A stretch of 29,660 bases of DNA, taken from NCBI GenBank assembly GCA_030616535.1, contig JAUWXE010000004.1:1-29660 (forward strand). The letters run 5' to 3'. The translations under genes and the position numbers were made by a program. The notes beneath the pieces are model-generated. The model searched no databases and was not told where the DNA came from. It worked only from the letters and a program-made list of their open reading frames with translations. Shown piece after piece: positions 7,446-15,600 of this stretch (position 1 is the first letter of the stretch; the number at the start of each line of letters is the position of its first letter). The stretch is from Candidatus Aerophobota bacterium (GTDB lineage Bacteria > Aerophobota > Aerophobia > Aerophobales > AE-B3A).

Positions 7446-10223
7446 TTGAAAGGGATTTTTGGGAGAAAGGGGTGGTTCGTGCCCCTTTTTTTCTTTTTCA
7501 TATTTGTTCCCAAAATTACTTTAGCAGAGTTTAATCATCCCGAGCTGAGGTGGAAAGTCATAGAAACTCCTCATTTCCTTATCCACTATCACCAAGGGGA
7601 GGAGACTTTCGCTCAAGCCTCAGCCAGAATCGCTGAGGAAATCTATCCTCGCATTACCTCTGATTTAGGCTACCAGCCCTCTCGGAAAACTCCCATCATT
7701 GTTGAAAACTACAACGACACCACCGGAGGATACACCTCTACCCTAACTGGAAAGATAGTCATCCAGGCTCAATCAGATCCTGCTCAGGGCTCCGGGGATC
7801 TCCCCTGGGCAAGAGAGGTCATTGCTCATGAATTTACCCACGTAGTGACCTTCGCCGCCATTCAGGAATCGGTCTTTCCTTTACGACGGCTGATGGCCAG
7901 TTTGGTTCTCCCCATGTGGTTCATAGAGGGATTGGCTCAATATGAGGGAGAAGAACTACATTCCTTGAAGAGGATGATGGTAGGGGATGAGGTACGCCAG
8001 AGGGCCATTATGTCAGAGGCAGATTTAGCTGCTTTTTATTTCTTTGAGGGCTGGGGAAGAATTTCCGGTTACTATCAATCAGACAGTTTCGTCCGCTATA
8101 TCTTTCAAACTTATGGAAAGGATAAGATAGCCGGGATTTTAACTCATCTTCGCAGTCAGCCCCTTTACCAGCTTGTAGGCCAGATTAGCCTCACCACGGG
8201 GGGAGTGGCTCTTTATCCTCTGCCTCATTTTCTAAATTTTGATGAAGCACTAAAGAGTGTAGTGGGTAAGGATTCCTCCACCCTCTACACCGAATGGCGA
8301 AATTGGATCATGGATAAATATAGCAAGGAAAAAGAAGATGCATCTGATCCATTTCTCACCCCAGAATCACTCTTAACCTCTCAGGGCAGGAAAAATATGC
8401 ATCCCGTGTTCTCTCCCTCCGAAGATAAAATTGCTTTTACCTCTAATCGGGGATATGACTACGCCATTTTTGACCTTTATCTCATGGATCTAAAAACGAA
8501 GGCAGTCCAGAGGTTGGATAAGGGGGTTAATTCGTATATCTCTTTTTCCCCGGATGGAAATAAGATTGTTTACTCAAAGACGCAGTTTTTTGCCCCTGAA
8601 AGAGCTTTTTTGAGGGATCTCTATCTTATTGATATCAAGACTCAAAGAAAAAGAAGGCTAACCTACGGCTTGCGGGCAGGTCAGCCCACTTTTTCCCCCA
8701 GTGGGGACCAAATAGCATTTGTGAAGCAGGAGGGGGGAAACTCGAATCTTTACCTTCTGGAGATTAAAACCGGTAAGTTTTTTTCTCTTACCGATAGTCA
8801 CGATGGACTAACCCAAAATTTCTCTCCTTCTTTTTCGCCCGATGGGGAAAAGATAGCTTTTGCTTCTTTTTGCCAGGGAAAAAGGGATATTTATCTTTTG
8901 GATTTAAAGAAAAAGGTCTTTTCTCCTCTCACTCTAGATGATGCCGATGATCGCTGCCCGGTCTTTTCTCCTGAGGGAAGGAAAGTTTACTTTATTTCCA
9001 ATCGAAAAGACGGGGTGTTTAACCTTTATTCAGTCGATCTCGTAACAAAAAGACTCGAGCAGTATACCCGAGTGAGAGATGGGGTCTTCGAACCGGCCAT
9101 CTCTTCCGATGAAAAGAGAGTGGTGCTCTCCGCCTATCAGGCTCAAAGGTTTTCTCTTTATCTTTTCGCTCTCAAGCCCCTAAATGAGGCTGAATTGACC
9201 GACCTTGAGCCTAAAAGGACCCCAAAGATCATTGCTGAACATCCGAAAAATAATGAAGATAGGGCACTTGATTTCCCTCTTTCTTCCCGTCCCTATCGGC
9301 CTCGTCTGCGAGTTCACTATATCCTTCCCTGGGTTTCCGTGAGTCCTGACTATTCATATATTTCCCTGGATGCCTATGCTTCTGATACCCTGGAAAAGCA
9401 TAATGTTTACTTTTCTACTTTGCTAACCGAGGGATTACAATATGATCTGGCCTATGTTAACCGGGAGTTGGGACCCACAGTCTGGGGGGAAGTTTATAAG
9501 CTGAGGCATTCAAGTGGAGCTCTGGCAGGCTTGAGCTACTCTCTCACCGATAAACAAACCTTCGGTCTTTTTTTTCATACCGAGTCCGGGGAAAGTTCGC
9601 TCTTTCTCTCACCGGAATCCTGGCGGGGCAGGATGAATAGAATTAAGGGGATCTGGCAATTTGCCAGTCTTACTCCCACCTGTGATCCTGGTCTTGAGAG
9701 GTCGGGAAGATTGCTTTATCTGGGGGCAGAATACTCGGAAAAGGATATCGGTAGTGAGCTAAATTATACTGCTTATGAGGCAGGGATTGCAAATTATAAA
9801 CGCTTTAAGAATAACCGCAGTCTGGCTTTGAGGCTGCTTGGCCGCAAAATAGAAAACCGAGGCGAGAAAGTAAAAGTCTTAGCTTCCCTGGGAGGAGTAA
9901 ATTCTCTGCGAGGTTATCCCCGAGACTTCCTGGAGGGGGAAAACCTTCTTCTTTCTTCCCTGGAATATAGATTTTTGTGGGTTAAGAGAATGGGGGGATT
10001 TCCAAACCTTTATCTTGATCGACTGGGAGCGGCTCTTTTCTATGATGCCGGGGATGCCTGGGACAAAAAGTTCAAGCTCAAACGTAGTTGGGGAGCTGAG
10101 TTTCGCCTGAGGCTCCTTCCCTTTGGCAAATATTCTTTAATCCTGAGGTTGGGCATAGCCTGGCCCCTTGATTGGGAAAAGAAAGAGGCTCGAGTATTCT
10201 TCGCCATAGGGGGAGTATTTTAA
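7446..10223 (+). CDS. Secreted zinc-metalloprotease / TolB-like propeller / outer-membrane barrel fusion
   Basis: A 925-residue envelope protein with three parts. After a Sec signal peptide (hydrophobic 11-22, likely cut after TLA at about 27) comes a gluzincin-like peptidase domain (about 30-290). This has HEFTH (H128, E129, H132) and a downstream third-ligand candidate E161 in WFIEGLAQYEGE, as in the peptidase MA-like family. About 310-580 holds at least five PD40/TolB-type propeller repeats (for example FSPSEDKIAFTSNRG, FSPDGEKIAFASF). From about 630 to the end the sequence is rich in alternating beta strands and ends in a terminal Phe (VFFAIGGVF), as outer-membrane barrels do; the segment LGGVNSLRGYPRDF resembles the BamA/surface-antigen SLRGY motif. 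TTG start with an AGGGAG site (7433-7438). Likely sits in the outer membrane with the protease in the periplasm or outside. Substrate unknown. Confidence 0.8.
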   Translation: MKGIFGRKGWFVPLFFFFIFVPKITLAEFNHPELRWKVIETPHFLIHYHQGEETFAQASARIAEEIYPRITSDLGYQPSRKTPIIVENYNDTTGGYTSTLTGKIVIQAQSDPAQGSGDLPWAREVIAHEFTHVVTFAAIQESVFPLRRLMASLVLPMWFIEGLAQYEGEELHSLKRMMVGDEVRQRAIMSEADLAAFYFFEGWGRISGYYQSDSFVRYIFQTYGKDKIAGILTHLRSQPLYQLVGQISLTTGGVALYPLPHFLNFDEALKSVVGKDSSTLYTEWRNWIMDKYSKEKEDASDPFLTPESLLTSQGRKNMHPVFSPSEDKIAFTSNRGYDYAIFDLYLMDLKTKAVQRLDKGVNSYISFSPDGNKIVYSKTQFFAPERAFLRDLYLIDIKTQRKRRLTYGLRAGQPTFSPSGDQIAFVKQEGGNSNLYLLEIKTGKFFSLTDSHDGLTQNFSPSFSPDGEKIAFASFCQGKRDIYLLDLKKKVFSPLTLDDADDRCPVFSPEGRKVYFISNRKDGVFNLYSVDLVTKRLEQYTRVRDGVFEPAISSDEKRVVLSAYQAQRFSLYLFALKPLNEAELTDLEPKRTPKIIAEHPKNNEDRALDFPLSSRPYRPRLRVHYILPWVSVSPDYSYISLDAYASDTLEKHNVYFSTLLTEGLQYDLAYVNRELGPTVWGEVYKLRHSSGALAGLSYSLTDKQTFGLFFHTESGESSLFLSPESWRGRMNRIKGIWQFASLTPTCDPGLERSGRLLYLGAEYSEKDIGSELNYTAYEAGIANYKRFKNNRSLALRLLGRKIENRGEKVKVLASLGGVNSLRGYPRDFLEGENLLLSSLEYRFLWVKRMGGFPNLYLDRLGAALFYDAGDAWDKKFKLKRSWGAEFRLRLLPFGKYSLILRLGIAWPLDWEKKEARVFFAIGGVF

Positions 10224-10243
10224 AATAGGGATTATGGCTCGGT

Positions 10244-10271
10244 TTGACAACCCCCCATTTTTTACTATATT
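10244..10271 (+). promoter_or_regulatory. Sigma70-type promoter of the pseudopilin cluster
   Basis: TTGACA (10244-10249), 16-base spacer, TATATT (10266-10271). It lies in the 186-base gap between the barrel fusion gene and the first pseudopilin and points at the pseudopilins, leaving a leader of about 130 bases. Confidence 0.65.
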
Positions 10272-10409
10272 TGAACGGGAGGGGATAAGAGGGAAGAAAA
10301 TGCTTTTGGGAAAATAATCACGTCCCCATTTTACCCACAGTAAGGTGCAATCGTAAATAGATTGTTCTTAAGAACTAGGAGGAAGAAATACCTGTTCTTA
10401 TGGGGACAG

Positions 10410-11075
10410 ATGAGGAGGAAGATAAGAGAGGATAAAAAAGTCGCTAGTAGGGTAAGAAGAGAGACCGGCTTTACCCTGTTGGAGCTTTTGATAGTGGTGG
10501 CAATTATCGCAGTTTTATCGGCGGTTGCCACCATCAACTTCCTGCAGGCTACCGGAAGAGCAAAAAGGACCGCAGCCAAGTCCTTCATAGCGGAGTTAGA
10601 GACAGCCATAAGTATGTATAAAATTGACACGGGACATTATCCCCCTGATGAGAGGGGTTCTGCTTCTCTAAGAGAGGCTCTCTCGCCTGCCCCTGAGAAT
10701 CCTGTCTGGAAGGATCCGGAATGGAATGGACCTTACCTGGAGTTCAAACAAAGGGAGGTAAACGAGGCTGGTGAGCTTCTCGATCCCTGGCACAAAGGGA
10801 GAAATGACCGAGTTCATGTCTATTTCTACGCGGCTGATCTTGATGGAAATCCTTCCACTTTCCCTCCCTTTCATAACAAAAGTAGTTACGATATCTATTC
10901 TAAGGGATCTGATGGAAAGACGGGAACCAATAGTATTGATGGTGATGAATTCAAAGACGGTGATTATTGCCAGAATGAGATAGACGATGATGGGGATGGA
11001 GTCATAGATGAGCTGAATCCTAATGGTCCGGGTTCAGCCAATGGGTATTTAGAGGATGATATTAATAACTGGTAG
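10410..11075 (+). CDS. GspG-like major pseudopilin with acidic calcium-type tail
   Basis: A type II secretion / type IV pilus-like pilin. The prepilin peptidase site is RRETG|FTLLELLIVV, with Gly20, mature Phe21 and Glu at mature position 5. The hydrophobic helix runs to about 45. The globular part has YKIDTGHYPPDERGSASLREAL and a GPYLE segment typical of GspG, the major pseudopilin. The last third is unusual: an Asp/Gly-rich stretch (NEIDDDGDGVIDEL) looks like an EF-hand or dockerin-style calcium loop, more than the short GspG calcium site. ATG 10410 gives a 20-residue leader. Upstream codons in the same frame include TTG 10362, and an AGGAGG at 10377-10382 sits too far from ATG 10410, so the start is not certain. 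Confidence 0.8.
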   Translation: MRRKIREDKKVASRVRRETGFTLLELLIVVAIIAVLSAVATINFLQATGRAKRTAAKSFIAELETAISMYKIDTGHYPPDERGSASLREALSPAPENPVWKDPEWNGPYLEFKQREVNEAGELLDPWHKGRNDRVHVYFYAADLDGNPSTFPPFHNKSSYDIYSKGSDGKTGTNSIDGDEFKDGDYCQNEIDDDGDGVIDELNPNGPGSANGYLEDDINNW

Positions 11076-11087
11076 TTAAGAAAGGTG

Positions 11088-11582
11088 ATGGCTCGAAAAT
11101 CTGGATTCACTTTGATAGAGCTGATGGTGGTAGTGGGTGTGGTGAGCGTAGTTGTCTTTTTATTTATTCTCTCTGCCAGTAGTTTCATCTCCCGGAGCCG
11201 TCTGAAAAACTCAGCCGAGGATATTGCCTCTACCCTGAGATGGGCACGTCGGCTCGCCATCACTAAAAGAAAAGAATACCGGGTTGTCTTCGACCCGGCT
11301 CGAAGAAAATACTGGATTGAAGACGAAGAGGGGATGGTGATAGAAGGGAAACATTCACTTTCAGAGAATGTAGTCTTTGCTGATCCAGATCTTTCGAAAA
11401 GGGAGGAGGAGGATGGAATTGTGGAATTTGATGATCCTGATGATGACAGGTTTTCTTTCTTTCCTCAAGGGACGGCGGAGACTGGCTCGATCTACCTTAA
11501 GAATGAGGATAGTGGAAGGTGGTATACCATTACCATTAGCTCTACCACTGGTTATATCAGGGTTTATCCGGAAAAACATTGA
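11088..11582 (+). CDS. GspH/FimT-like minor pseudopilin
   Basis: A 164-residue pilin-like protein with a very short leader, MARKSG|FTLIELMVVVG. The hydrophobic N-terminal helix is followed by SRLKNSAEDIASTLRWARRLAITKRKEYRVVFD, the recognisable GspH/FimT pattern, and a beta-rich C-terminal domain ending near ISSTTGYIRVYPEKH. GTG at 11085 immediately precedes the ATG and could be used instead. It lies 12 bases after the GspG-like gene, and its TGA is followed directly by the ATG of the next gene, consistent with one operon. Confidence 0.8.
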   Translation: MARKSGFTLIELMVVVGVVSVVVFLFILSASSFISRSRLKNSAEDIASTLRWARRLAITKRKEYRVVFDPARRKYWIEDEEGMVIEGKHSLSENVVFADPDLSKREEEDGIVEFDDPDDDRFSFFPQGTAETGSIYLKNEDSGRWYTITISSTTGYIRVYPEKH

Positions 11583-12020
11583 ATGGAGAGCTTTAAGAAA
11601 CGGACTTATTTAGCTCAGATGGGGTTCGCTCTGGTTGAGGTTATCCTGGCTACGGCCATTCTTTCCGGGGGTCTTTTGATGGTAGTCAGACTCTTTCCTC
11701 TGGGTCTTAGAATAGAGCAAAAAGTAGAGCGATATTCAACTGCTTCTCTTTTAGGGCAGACACTGATGGAGGAGATAAAAAGAAGAGGATATGATGATTT
11801 AAGTGAGGCCTTTCCTGAGGAGGCTACCGGTCACGGGACAGGGGAAGGGAAGTTCGAAGAATACAAAGGATATAGCTATGAGGTGGAGTGGTGGGATACG
11901 GAAACTCCCAATCTTCAGAAGGTAAGGGTGAGAATTTTATATGAGGAACCTGGAGCTGAAGATAAAAATAATCCCCGGCAGTATTTAGAGCTGGTTACTT
12001 ATTTGGCCAGGTATAATTAA
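11583..12020 (+). CDS. GspI/PilV-like minor pseudopilin
   Basis: A 145-residue prepilin with leader MESFKKRTYLAQMG and mature FALVEVILATAIL (Gly14/Phe15, Glu at mature position 5). The segment LLGQTLMEEIKRRGYDDL matches the GspI/PilV pattern after the hydrophobic helix. The remainder is a small beta-rich domain (YSYEVEWWDTETPNLQKVRV). It starts on the base after the preceding stop, so its translation is probably coupled. In T2SS the I, J, K minor pseudopilins form the tip complex. Confidence 0.78.
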   Translation: MESFKKRTYLAQMGFALVEVILATAILSGGLLMVVRLFPLGLRIEQKVERYSTASLLGQTLMEEIKRRGYDDLSEAFPEEATGHGTGEGKFEEYKGYSYEVEWWDTETPNLQKVRVRILYEEPGAEDKNNPRQYLELVTYLARYN

Positions 12021-12051
12021 AACGGGAGGGGAACTTCTGAATCTATAAATT

Positions 12052-12660
12052 ATGATCAAACTGATGCGGGAAAAAGAAGAAGCTTTTACCCTGGTTGAGA
12101 TCATGGTGAGCTGCGCTATTCTGGTGATCCTAATGGGAGCTCTTTATGGGGTCTTCTGGGGAAGTTCGGCTGCCTGGCAGAAAGGAGAAGCTCGCACCAG
12201 GATGTATCAAAATGCCCGGATGAGTTTAGACTTAATGAGTCGGGAAATAAGAGCCGCTTTTATCAGCCGGGGTGATCCTCATCTGATATTCAAGGGCAAT
12301 GAATCTTTCCTCGCCTTCATTTCTGTCTCAAACACACCTAATACAGTAGGGGCGTATGATCTTCGGCAGATAGAGTATAGTTTATCCCAAGACAGACTCT
12401 GCAGAAGAATAAAAACTCACCTAGATTCCTTTTCTAGTGGAGCTTCAGCTACGCTGGCCGAGGGGGTCTTAAATTTGACTTTTTCATACTGTAGTCAGGA
12501 TCAATGGCAGAGATTCTGGGATTCAACCGAGGGAACGCCGGACGATGCTGATGATACCCTCCCGGAAGCGGTAAAGATTACCATTAGCACTCAGGATGAG
12601 GAGGCTCGGGAGCCCCCTTTAATTCTCTCTACCGTAGTTTATCTTCCCGTGAGAGGATGA
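12052..12660 (+). CDS. GspJ-like minor pseudopilin
   Basis: A 202-residue prepilin, MIKLMREKEEA|FTLVEIMVSC, with Glu at mature position 5. The residue before the cleavage site is Ala instead of the near-universal Gly, which prepilin peptidases tolerate but which is uncommon. The body (ARMSLDLMSREIRAAFISRG, then LAEGVLNLTFSYC) matches GspJ. ATG 12064 is an in-frame alternative start. It closes the G-H-I-J set; no GspK, secretin or ATPase is present in the window, so the assembly machine must be encoded elsewhere. Confidence 0.78.
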   Translation: MIKLMREKEEAFTLVEIMVSCAILVILMGALYGVFWGSSAAWQKGEARTRMYQNARMSLDLMSREIRAAFISRGDPHLIFKGNESFLAFISVSNTPNTVGAYDLRQIEYSLSQDRLCRRIKTHLDSFSSGASATLAEGVLNLTFSYCSQDQWQRFWDSTEGTPDDADDTLPEAVKITISTQDEEAREPPLILSTVVYLPVRG

Positions 12661-12677
12661 CCTGATTTGGTCTGCCC

Positions 12678-12706
12678 TTTACATTTATTTTAAAATGTGT
12701 TAGTAT
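12678..12706 (+). promoter_or_regulatory. Promoter of rpsO-pnp
   Basis: TTTACA (12678-12683), 17-base spacer, TAGTAT (12701-12706) with an extended TG (TGTTAGTAT). It lies 35 bases upstream of rpsO, in the gap after the GspJ-like gene. Confidence 0.55.
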
Positions 12707-12740
12707 AAATCAAGAAGATACTTTACATGGGGAGAAAAAA

Positions 12741-13010
12741 ATGAGTATAAGTAAGGAAAAAAAGGCGGTTTTAAGAGAGAAGTTTGGCCATCACCCTAAT
12801 GATACTGGTTCACCTGAGGTTCAGGTAGCGGTGCTTAGTGAGAAGATCAGTAATTTGACTGAGCATCTGGCTAATCATAAAAAAGATCAAAGTTCCAAGA
12901 GGGGACTTGTCCAGTTGGTGATGCAACGACGAAAACTTCTCAATTATTTAAAGAGTGAGGATATTAAAAGATACCAAAATTTGATAAAAACACTGGGATT
13001 AAGAAGGTAA
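12741..13010 (+). CDS. rpsO: 30S ribosomal protein S15
   Basis: 89 residues, full family length. Recognised from FGHHPNDTGSPEVQVAVLSEKI, LTEHLANHKKDQSSKRGL and RRKLLNYLKSEDIKRYQNLI. S15 binds the central domain of 16S rRNA early in 30S assembly. Preceded by a GGGGAG ribosome site (12729-12734). The rpsO-pnp order is a classic bacterial operon; pnp begins 3 bases after the stop. Confidence 0.97.
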   Translation: MSISKEKKAVLREKFGHHPNDTGSPEVQVAVLSEKISNLTEHLANHKKDQSSKRGLVQLVMQRRKLLNYLKSEDIKRYQNLIKTLGLRR

Positions 13011-13013
13011 CCA

Positions 13014-15114
13014 ATGGAAGAAAATAAGATCACCAGAATAGAAAGGAAACTAGAGGGAAGAGCATTAATTCTGCAAACAGGTAAAGTAGCCAAGAAAAGT
13101 AGCGGCGCGGCGCTGGTTCAATACGAAGATACCATAGTTCTCGTCACGGCGGTGATCTCTCCCACTATTCAGGAAGATGGGGGATTCGCTCCTTTAACTG
13201 TAGATTATCGGGAGAAAGCTTATGCGGCGGGAAAGATTCCCGGGGGATTTTTCAAAAGAGAAGGAAGACCTTCTGATGAGGAGATACTTTCCAGTCGGTT
13301 GATAGATAGATCTATTCGTCCTTTTTTCCCCCAGGGATTCAGAAATGAAGTTCAAGTGATTGCTACAGTTCTCTCGGCCAGTGAGCCCAACCAACCTGCG
13401 GTTCTCAGTATCATTGGAGCCTGCCTGGCTCTATCCCTGGCTGACTTTCCCTGCGTTCAACCTATCGGGGGAGTAAGAGTGGGTAGAATAAAAGGAAAAT
13501 TTGTTATTAATCCTCGGGATAACCAGCTCAAAGAAAGTGAGTTGAATCTTGTGGTAGTAGCAAACAAAGAGGGACTGATTATGGTGGAGGGGTATGCCAA
13601 CCGGGTAAAAGAAGAAGTTATTCTAGAGGCCTTCCAGGTAGCCCACTCCTACATTAAGAGAATAATTGAGTTAGAGGAAGAATTCATCAGCCAGGCAAAA
13701 AAAGAGAAAAAGGAGTTTCCTCTTTATCAAATTGAAGAAGAGATTAGAAGGAAAGTAACAGATTTTGCTGAAGATAAGATCAAAGCCATCGGATCTGATT
13801 GGGCCAAAGACCGAAAAGATAACTACCTTGAGAAAGTGAAAGAGGAAGTTTTGGAGAAGTTATCATCTGACTATCCGGAAAAAGAGAGAGATTTTCTAGA
13901 TGTCCTCGATGAGCTAAAGAAAAGGAAGATGAGAGAACTTATCATTGAGAGGGAAAAGATGGGATCTTCGTGGAATCGATGAGGTAAGACCCATTAGCTG
14001 TGAGGTAGGGATACTTCCCCGTGTCCACGGATCCGGGCTTTTTACCAGAGGAGAAACCCAATCTCTAGTGGTGACAACCTTGGGCACCTCATCCGATGAG
14101 CAGATAATTGATGGACTGCACAAGGGCGAAATCTCCAAAACATTTATGTTTCATTATAATTTCCCTCCATTTTCTACGGGAGAGGCCCGATTTCTGAGAG
14201 GCCCGGGGAGAAGAGAGATAGGACATGGTTTCCTGGCCGAAAGGTCTCTTCTGCCTGTTCTTCCTGATGAAGAATCCTTCCCCTATACCATAAGGCTGGT
14301 CTCTGACATTCTTGAATCAAATGGCTCCTCTTCTATGGCCTCCGTTTGTGGAGGGAGTCTTTCTTTAATGGATGCCGGGGTTCCTATCTCCGAGCCGGTA
14401 GCCGGTGTGGGGATAGGTCTGATTAAGGAAGGTGATAAGGTTATTATCTTAACCGATATTCAGGGCCTGGAAGATCATCTAGGAGATATGGATTTCAAGG
14501 TAGCTGGAACGAAGGAGGCCATTACTGCTCTCCAGCTAGACATCAAGGTCTCAGGAATCAGTATAAAAGTTGTGGAGGAGGCTCTTTATAAGGCAAAAAT
14601 TGGCCGGGATTTAATTCTGAAAGAAATGGAAAAGGTGATAAGTAAACCTCGGTCAGAACTTTCTAGCTACGCTCCTAGAATTGCTATCCTTACCATTCCA
14701 CTGGACAAAATTGGTGCCATCATTGGCCCGGGGGGAAAGATTATCAAGGGGATTATTAAAGAGACCGGCGTGGAGATCGACATAGATGATCTGGAAGGAA
14801 AGGTAACTATAAGCTCGCCTGATGAGGAAGGGGCAAATAAGGCTCTGATGATGGTCAAAGACTTAATCAGAGAGCCCCGGGTGGGAGAGGTTTACTTGGG
14901 TAAGGTAAAGCGGGTAACTGATTTTGGCGCCTTTGTGGAAATTATGCCGGGTAAAGAAGGTCTCGTTCATATCTCGCAACTTAGCGATGAATTCGTAAAG
15001 AATGTTTCTGATGCGGTGAAGGTGGGGGACGAAATCCGGGTAAAGCTTATCCGTATTGACGAATTAGGAAGACTCGATCTCAGTAAAAAAGGAGTACAAG
15101 ACAGGACATCTTAA
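13014..15114 (+). pseudogene. pnp: Polynucleotide phosphorylase, interrupted by a frameshift
   Basis: PNPase degrades RNA 3' to 5' by phosphorolysis. The reading frame is split. 13014-13982 encodes the first RNase PH domain and the helical linker, then runs into out-of-frame residues and a TGA. The +1 frame picks up at about 13947-13962 and continues to 15114. It has RWDLRGIDEVRPISCEVG, the second RNase PH domain (SSSMASVCGGSLSLMDAG), a KH domain (IGAIIGPGGKIIKG, about 14707-14760) and an S1 domain (VGEVYLGKVKRVTDFGAF, about 14882-15090). Total span 2101 bases is 700 codons plus one base, so one extra base (or two missing) in the GAGAGGGAAAAGATGGG run explains it. Every domain is otherwise well conserved, so a sequencing or assembly error, or a very recent mutation, is more likely than an old pseudogene. 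Confidence 0.9.
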
Positions 15115-15135
15115 CCACTCAGATCCCCCAAATCC

Positions 15136-15163
15136 TTGACTTGTTTTAAAAATGTATTATCTT
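15136..15163 (+). promoter_or_regulatory. Probable promoter of rpsU
   Basis: TTGACT (15136-15141), 16-base spacer, TATCTT (15158-15163), in an AT-rich gap after pnp. The -10 placement is less certain because TATTAT (15155-15160) overlaps it. Confidence 0.5.
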
Positions 15164-15194
15164 ATGTAAAAATGATGAAGGAGGTGCAGAGAGT

Positions 15195-15410
15195 TTGGTT
15201 ACAGTAAAGGTGGACGACTATGGTTCTTTCTCGCAAGCTTTAAAGCGTTTTAAGATACGATGTCAGCAATCAGGCTTGACCTCGGAGATTAAGAGACATC
15301 GAGAATATGAAAAACCAGCGGAGAGGAAGCGAAGAAAAAGGCTTAGGGCCATTCGAAGACAAAGAAGAAGGATGCTCAAGCTTCAGAGTAAAAGGATACA
15401 GGCCTATTAG
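15195..15410 (+). CDS. rpsU: 30S ribosomal protein S21
   Basis: 71 residues, highly basic, with the S21 pattern: VKVDDYGSFSQALKRFKIRCQQSGL, then REYEKPAERKRRKRLRAIRR and a Lys/Arg-rich tail. S21 helps base-pairing of the 16S 3' end with mRNA. Starts with TTG behind a strong AAGGAGGTG site (15178-15186). A structured RNA begins one base after its stop. Confidence 0.94.
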   Translation: MVTVKVDDYGSFSQALKRFKIRCQQSGLTSEIKRHREYEKPAERKRRKRLRAIRRQRRRMLKLQSKRIQAY

Positions 15411-15586
15411 TCCCTGCCCTACCGGTGACCGGAGGAACTTTGAGCCAACACATTTGATACGGGAATCTGACTTCGGATATGGTGTGCGCTCTCATCATAA
15501 ATGAGAAGCATGATATATCTGAGAGGATACCCCCTTGGGATTTCGACTCAAAGTTTTCTTTGTCACCCGCAAGGGCAGGGTTTTTC
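15411..15586 (+). ncRNA. Long-range-paired structured RNA, 6S RNA-like
   Basis: The 176 bases between rpsU and fmt fold on paper into one long nested hairpin. CCCTGCCCT (15412-15420) pairs perfectly with AGGGCAGGG (15572-15580). GGTGA (15424-15428) pairs with TCACC (15563-15567). GGAACTTTGAG (15434-15444) pairs with CTCAAAGTTTT (15547-15557, two G-U). A large central opening follows, then an apical stem CTCTCA (15489-15494) / TGAGAG (15520-15525). The 5' side of the opening can hold a small hairpin (AATCTG/CGGAT, about 15465-15479). A T-run (15581-15585) right after the closing stem gives an intrinsic-terminator ending. Size, single-rod shape and central bubble resemble bacterial 6S RNA, the RNA polymerase regulator. 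No conserved primary-sequence motif proves it, so a fmt leader or a new RNA family remains possible. Confidence 0.55.
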
Positions 15587-15600
15587 TTTATGAGGTAAGG

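Noticed and set aside
10331..10630. - strand frame of 99 residues antisense to the GspG-like gene
   Set aside because: It is opposite the conserved pilin helix coding region, with no ribosome site or family signature; a shadow frame.
13951..13957. GGGAAAA heptamer as a -1 programmed frameshift site in pnp
   Set aside because: The heptamer is not in phase with the upstream pnp frame, and the needed shift is +1 (or -2), so standard -1 slippage would not join the two halves.
15307..15504. + strand frame overlapping rpsU and the following gap
   Set aside because: It overlaps S21 in another frame, its product has no recognisable pattern, and its second half crosses the paired segments of the RNA.
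15519..15532. CTGAGAGGATACCC resembling the TPP riboswitch 5' motif
   Set aside because: The second half of the TPP consensus (GAACCTGATC...GGATAATGCC) is absent, and CTGAGAG is better explained as the apical stem of the structured RNA. fmt is not a thiamin gene.
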